A stretch of DNA of 9,037 nt, from contig CASBQX010000010.1 of assembly GCA_949127925.1 (NCBI GenBank), positions 1-9,037 on the forward strand, read 5' to 3'. Below the pieces are notes generated by a model, which was given only the letters and a program-made list of their open reading frames with translations, was not told the DNA's origin and searched no databases. Within the stretch, counting starts at the first letter, position 1, and each line of letters opens with the position of its first letter. This document shows positions 6,368 to 9,037 of this stretch, one piece after another. The DNA is from Synechococcales cyanobacterium PMM_0002. Its GTDB lineage: Bacteria; Cyanobacteriota; Cyanobacteriia; Elainellales; Elainellaceae. The position numbers and the translations under genes are program-made.

Positions 6368-6886
6368 GTGACTAAGCCGAAGTTTGCCAACGTAGACGAA
6401 TGGCAGCAAGCAGAGATCCTCATGCAGCCTGTTTTCATTCGATTAATCGACAATATCCGCAAAGCGTTGGATCATTCAGATTGGCAAGGCAACTACCAAG
6501 AGCAAACCATTTGGCCAGACGGGGTGACGACTGAGATGCAGTCTCATGTGTTGAAAATGCAGCAGCAGTTGGCGATCGCTACCCCCAACGACCTACCCCA
6601 GCTAGAAGCAGAGTTGGCTCGCCTACCTCAACCCCATCCTACCTATCAGCTTTGCCTCAAACATTCTGAACATGAACGCCAGGTAACCGTTGACCTGTGG
6701 CAGCTTTGCTATCAAATTTGCTTCAAAAACTATAATCCTATCCTCAGCGTGACTGATGAAGTCACGGTTGAAGTCGATCTCGCGCTACTCGATGAAACAG
6801 GTGAGGTAGACTGGCAGAACCTCGACTCTAAGACTAAGCAATTGATCGAGCAGGTGTTTGCGAGTCTGCCTGAGGGCAGGGTTTGA
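6368..6886 (+). CDS. Conserved-looking cyanobacterial protein of unknown function
   Basis: I do not recognise a named family. The predicted 172-aa protein is soluble, with no signal peptide or membrane helix. An N-terminal helical part (FANVDEWQQAEILMQPVFIRLIDNIRKALD, written here from residue 5 in two parts: FANVDEWQQAEILMQ and PVFIRLIDNIRKALD) is followed by a Trp-rich patch (DWQGNYQEQTIWPDG). Then come a Gln/Leu-rich helical part (about 55-85), the block VDLWQLCYQICFKNYNP, and an acidic tail with VDLALLDETGEVDWQNLD. I recall similar unnamed proteins in other cyanobacteria, which suggests a retained gene. Two GTG starts exist. I chose 6368 (MTKPKFANV) over 6347 because GAGAG (6356-6360) lies 7 nt before it. 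It precedes scpB by 52 bp on the same strand, so co-transcription is likely. Any link to chromosome segregation is only contextual. Confidence 0.75.
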   Translation: MTKPKFANVDEWQQAEILMQPVFIRLIDNIRKALDHSDWQGNYQEQTIWPDGVTTEMQSHVLKMQQQLAIATPNDLPQLEAELARLPQPHPTYQLCLKHSEHERQVTVDLWQLCYQICFKNYNPILSVTDEVTVEVDLALLDETGEVDWQNLDSKTKQLIEQVFASLPEGRV

Positions 6887-6938
6887 GCCGTGACCCACAA
6901 AAACCAAGTATTAAACCAGAACCTAACGCCTTTTAAGC

Positions 6939-7427
6939 ATGTCCCGTCTTGCCAGCAAAATTGAAGCGATTCTCTACCTTAAAGGACAACCCCTAACTAT
7001 TACAAAATTGGTTGAGTATGCTGGATGCGATCGCCAAGCCGCTAAAGATAGCTTGATTGAACTAATGGCCGATTATGCCCAGCGAGAGGGCGCGCTGGAA
7101 ATAGCTGAAACGCCGGATGGATATTCGTTGCAGCTACGAGAAACCTATCAAGAGCTGGTGCAGCAGTTAGTCCCTGTCGATTTAGGCTTAGGGGCGCTGC
7201 GAACGTTGGCGGCGATCGCACTGCGCGGGCCCCTCACCTTGACCGATTTGGTAGAGTTGCGTGGATCTGGTGCTTATCAACACGTTCAAGAATTGGTCGA
7301 AATGAGTTTTGTCCGCAAGCGGCGCAAGGCCAACAGCCGCTCCGCATGGCTTCAGGTGACTGAGAAATTCCATCAATATTTTCAGGTCGAAAAACTGCCC
7401 CAGCCGTTTGATGCCAGGTCGAGCTGA
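6939..7427 (+). CDS. scpB: Segregation and condensation protein B (ScpB)
   Basis: ScpB dimers bind the kleisin ScpA and, with SMC, form the bacterial condensin that helps compact and separate chromosomes at the nucleoid. The 162-aa protein shows the family's opening SRLASKIEAILYLKGQPLT, a first winged-helix domain (about 1-70, with PDGYSLQLRETYQELVQQL), and a second one (about 80-155) with the family block ALRTLAAIALRGPLTLTDLVELRGSG and the wing region FVRKRRKANSRSAWLQVTEKFHQYF. The usual GRPxLYGTT-like motif is replaced by NSRSAWLQVT, as I recall for cyanobacterial ScpB, and the C-terminal tail is shorter than in Bacillus. No Shine-Dalgarno precedes ATG 6939. scpA, a common neighbour in other bacteria, is absent from the window; the upstream neighbour is the unknown 172-aa gene. 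The end is 38 bp from the converging ggt, with no clear terminator hairpin. Confidence 0.9.
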   Translation: MSRLASKIEAILYLKGQPLTITKLVEYAGCDRQAAKDSLIELMADYAQREGALEIAETPDGYSLQLRETYQELVQQLVPVDLGLGALRTLAAIALRGPLTLTDLVELRGSGAYQHVQELVEMSFVRKRRKANSRSAWLQVTEKFHQYFQVEKLPQPFDARSS

Positions 7428-7465
7428 GCTATTTTTATCTGCCTAAATCGCTAAACTACAGAGAA

Positions 7466-9037
7466 TTATAGAATGGCGACATAGCCATTACGACGGCGAT
7501 CGCCTCCCCCAAATAATGCACCCCTATCTGCACCCTCTATCGCCATAGCGACGGCATGAACCCCACCAAAAAACATATTTTTTTGCTCCCATGCCACCCA
7601 TTTTTCGTTCGATGGCAACTGAGTTGAATGGCTCAACGGTTGAGTCATGAGCAGTTGAGCTAACGCATGGGAGGCAAAACCCGGCTCCACATTAAACACA
7701 TCATTTTCCCAATGCACGCGCGGGCTATTTACCGCCAGATCTACGGGCATTTGGAAGTCGATCAGATTAGAAATAACTTGCACAATGGCGGTGCGAATCC
7801 GATTGGAGCCACCGGAACCCAGCACAAGTTCGGGCTGGTGATTTTTTAGCAGCATGGTGGGTGCCATCATGGACGAAATTCGCACGTTTTCTGGCCAATC
7901 GTGAAACCCGGTCGGGTGCAGATCGGCTTCACCTAGCATGTTATTCATCATGACCCCGGTTGCCGGAATCGTATAGGCCGACCCTTCTCCATTAGACGTA
8001 GTTACACTGGCCGCGTTGCCATCAGCGTCAATGGCACTGATGTGGGTTGTACTGCCCCATTTGTTGCTACTCGACCTGTCGCCCCCAGGGTTAGCCCGAC
8101 TCAAAGCCAAACTCAATTTTTCGATATAGGGGTTGAGATGCTCTGCTGCCAGAAACTGCTCTGCAACATTGGGTTGGGATAACCGAGCATCGTACCCATC
8201 GGTGCGGGCATGATTAGTCAGGCGCATCACCTCTACCAACGTTCGTAAATGATCGGCGCTGCCAAACTCTAGGTCTGAAAGCTGCACCTGAGCCAGCAAT
8301 GCCAGCGAAAAGGCAATTAACGAACCGCCTGAACTAGGTGGCGGGTTGGTTAATAGCGTGTTGCCCCGGTAGGTGGTGCTCAACGGCGATCGCTCAATTA
8401 CCTGATAGTGCTTCAGGTCGTCTAGGGTCAAATAGCCGCCGCGATCGCGACAGTCGTTGACCAACTGCTGCGCCATTTCACCTTCATAAAACGCCCTTGC
8501 CCCAGCCTCCGCCAGATAGCTCAAGGTTGCGGCCAGTTCTGGCAGTTTGATCACCGTTCCGGGCTGCGGCAGAATCTGGCCGGGAGCGTAGGTGCGGCAC
8601 GCTTCTGGACAACCCAAAACAATCGGCTCCAAAATACTGAAGCAATAGGCCGGGAAGGCTTCAATTTCTACGCCCGTGGTGGCATAGTGGATGGCAGGAG
8701 CGGCGATCGCCTTAAACGGCAGCCGACCTAGCCGCTGGTGTACGTGAAACAACCCCGCTACCGCACCCGGTACGGCGATGGAACCCAACCCCACATGAAA
8801 TTCCTGGGTGACTGTACCAAAATTTACCTCTACGGGGTAAAAATCAACTTCCGCTGGATTGCGCTTTTGGCGAGGGGTTTGGGTAAAAAAATCGAACAGC
8901 GTGTTGCGATTATCTGCCGTATGCGCCAGCAAAAACCCACCCCCGCCCAATGACGTCAGCGTTGGTTCTACCACACAGGCCGCCAGCACCGCCGCCACGA
9001 CCGCATCAAATACATTGCCGCCCAAACGAAACATCTC
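7466..9037 (-). CDS. ggt: Gamma-glutamyltransferase (5' end beyond the window)
   Basis: N-terminal-nucleophile hydrolase that cuts or transfers the gamma-glutamyl group of glutathione and related compounds, usually after self-cleavage into two subunits and often outside the cytoplasm. Visible blocks (numbered from the ATG at 9034, not the true start): FRLGGNVFDAVVAAVLA at the start, EPTLTSLGGGGFLL, and PPPSSGGSLI (231-240). STTHISAIDADGNAASVT follows, with the expected nucleophile T329 (codon 8048-8050). MMNNMLGEADLHPTGF, SSMMAPTML, and GSGGSNRIRTAIVQVI are also present. Family proteins have roughly 30 or more residues before the RLGGN block, and the frame stays open to the window edge (GAG before the ATG), so the apparent start at 9034 is internal. 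Any signal peptide is outside the window. It converges with scpB. The frame is intact and the catalytic region complete, so the visible part is probably functional. Confidence 0.93.
   Translation of the reverse strand, partial: EMFRLGGNVFDAVVAAVLAACVVEPTLTSLGGGGFLLAHTADNRNTLFDFFTQTPRQKRNPAEVDFYPVEVNFGTVTQEFHVGLGSIAVPGAVAGLFHVHQRLGRLPFKAIAAPAIHYATTGVEIEAFPAYCFSILEPIVLGCPEACRTYAPGQILPQPGTVIKLPELAATLSYLAEAGARAFYEGEMAQQLVNDCRDRGGYLTLDDLKHYQVIERSPLSTTYRGNTLLTNPPPSSGGSLIAFSLALLAQVQLSDLEFGSADHLRTLVEVMRLTNHARTDGYDARLSQPNVAEQFLAAEHLNPYIEKLSLALSRANPGGDRSSSNKWGSTTHISAIDADGNAASVTTSNGEGSAYTIPATGVMMNNMLGEADLHPTGFHDWPENVRISSMMAPTMLLKNHQPELVLGSGGSNRIRTAIVQVISNLIDFQMPVDLAVNSPRVHWENDVFNVEPGFASHALAQLLMTQPLSHSTQLPSNEKWVAWEQKNMFFGGVHAVAMAIEGADRGALFGGGDRRRNGYVAIL

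Larger units (their letters stand above)
631..8710. repeat. HIP1 octamers (GCGATCGC), 19 copies
   Basis: Copies start at 631, 949, 1510, 1581, 2782, 2854, 2890, 4058, 4651, 5237, 5715, 6210, 6572, 7027, 7212, 7496, 8386, 8441 and 8703, counted by eye. The density is about one per 475 bp. Most lie inside genes, many read in frame as Ala-Ile-Ala. HIP1 is a well-known cyanobacterial genome signature whose role, beyond a link with methylation at GATC/CGATCG sites, is unsettled. Confidence 0.9.

Noticed and set aside
631..8710. Recurring GCGATCGC as a CRISPR array or regulator binding sites
   Set aside because: The copies are irregularly spaced, mostly inside genes, and match HIP1, the known cyanobacterial genome-wide palindrome.
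9034..9034. ATG at 9034 as the true start of ggt
   Set aside because: The frame stays open upstream to the window edge, and the family has more N-terminal sequence before the RLGGN block, so this is an internal Met.

Overview
The window looks like freshwater-type cyanobacterial chromosome. It carries the octamer GCGATCGC (HIP1, the highly iterated palindrome of cyanobacterial genomes) 19 times by my count in 9 kb, where about 0.14 copies would be expected in random sequence. It also encodes proteins found essentially only in cyanobacteria: a CO2-hydration (Cup/Chp) protein with its NdhF/NdhD partners, and the bifunctional class II fructose/sedoheptulose bisphosphatase. I cannot name a species. 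The moderate GC content and dense HIP1 fit many filamentous or unicellular lineages.

Left region (1-4627, + strand): a compact three-gene operon encodes the CO2-uptake module of a specialised NDH-1 complex: an NdhF-type proton-pumping subunit, an NdhD-type subunit and a CO2-hydration protein. Gaps are 39 and 16 bp. The short (374 aa) Cup protein and the absence of a cupS gene after it favour the constitutive ndhF4-ndhD4-cupB (NDH-1MS') set over the low-CO2-inducible ndhF3-ndhD3-cupA-cupS set. This assignment is an inference. A 105-bp convergent spacer follows, with a perfect 26-bp palindrome that probably ends transcription from both sides.

Middle region (4733-6367): glpX (F/SBPase) lies on the - strand and converges on the cup operon, so inorganic-carbon uptake and Calvin-cycle regeneration sit side by side. 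Its best start is a GTG at 5770, three bases-triplets-in-one codon downstream of a TTG in the same frame. Upstream lies a non-coding stretch of about 600 bp between divergent genes, with a 17-bp tandem duplication carrying A8 tracts and small dyads.

Right region (6368-9037): a small conserved-looking cyanobacterial gene of unknown function is followed co-directionally by scpB (segregation and condensation protein B, without scpA next to it). Converging from the right is a gamma-glutamyltransferase gene whose 5' end lies beyond the window.

I found no CRISPR array, tRNA, rRNA, transposase, phage gene or toxin-antitoxin pair. All main genes belong to known families, and I do not see an undescribed multi-gene system. 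The best leads are the small gene paired with scpB, the convergent palindromic repeat, the altered proton-channel residues of the NdhF subunit, and the placement of HIP1 at the same codons in the two NDH antiporter-like subunits.
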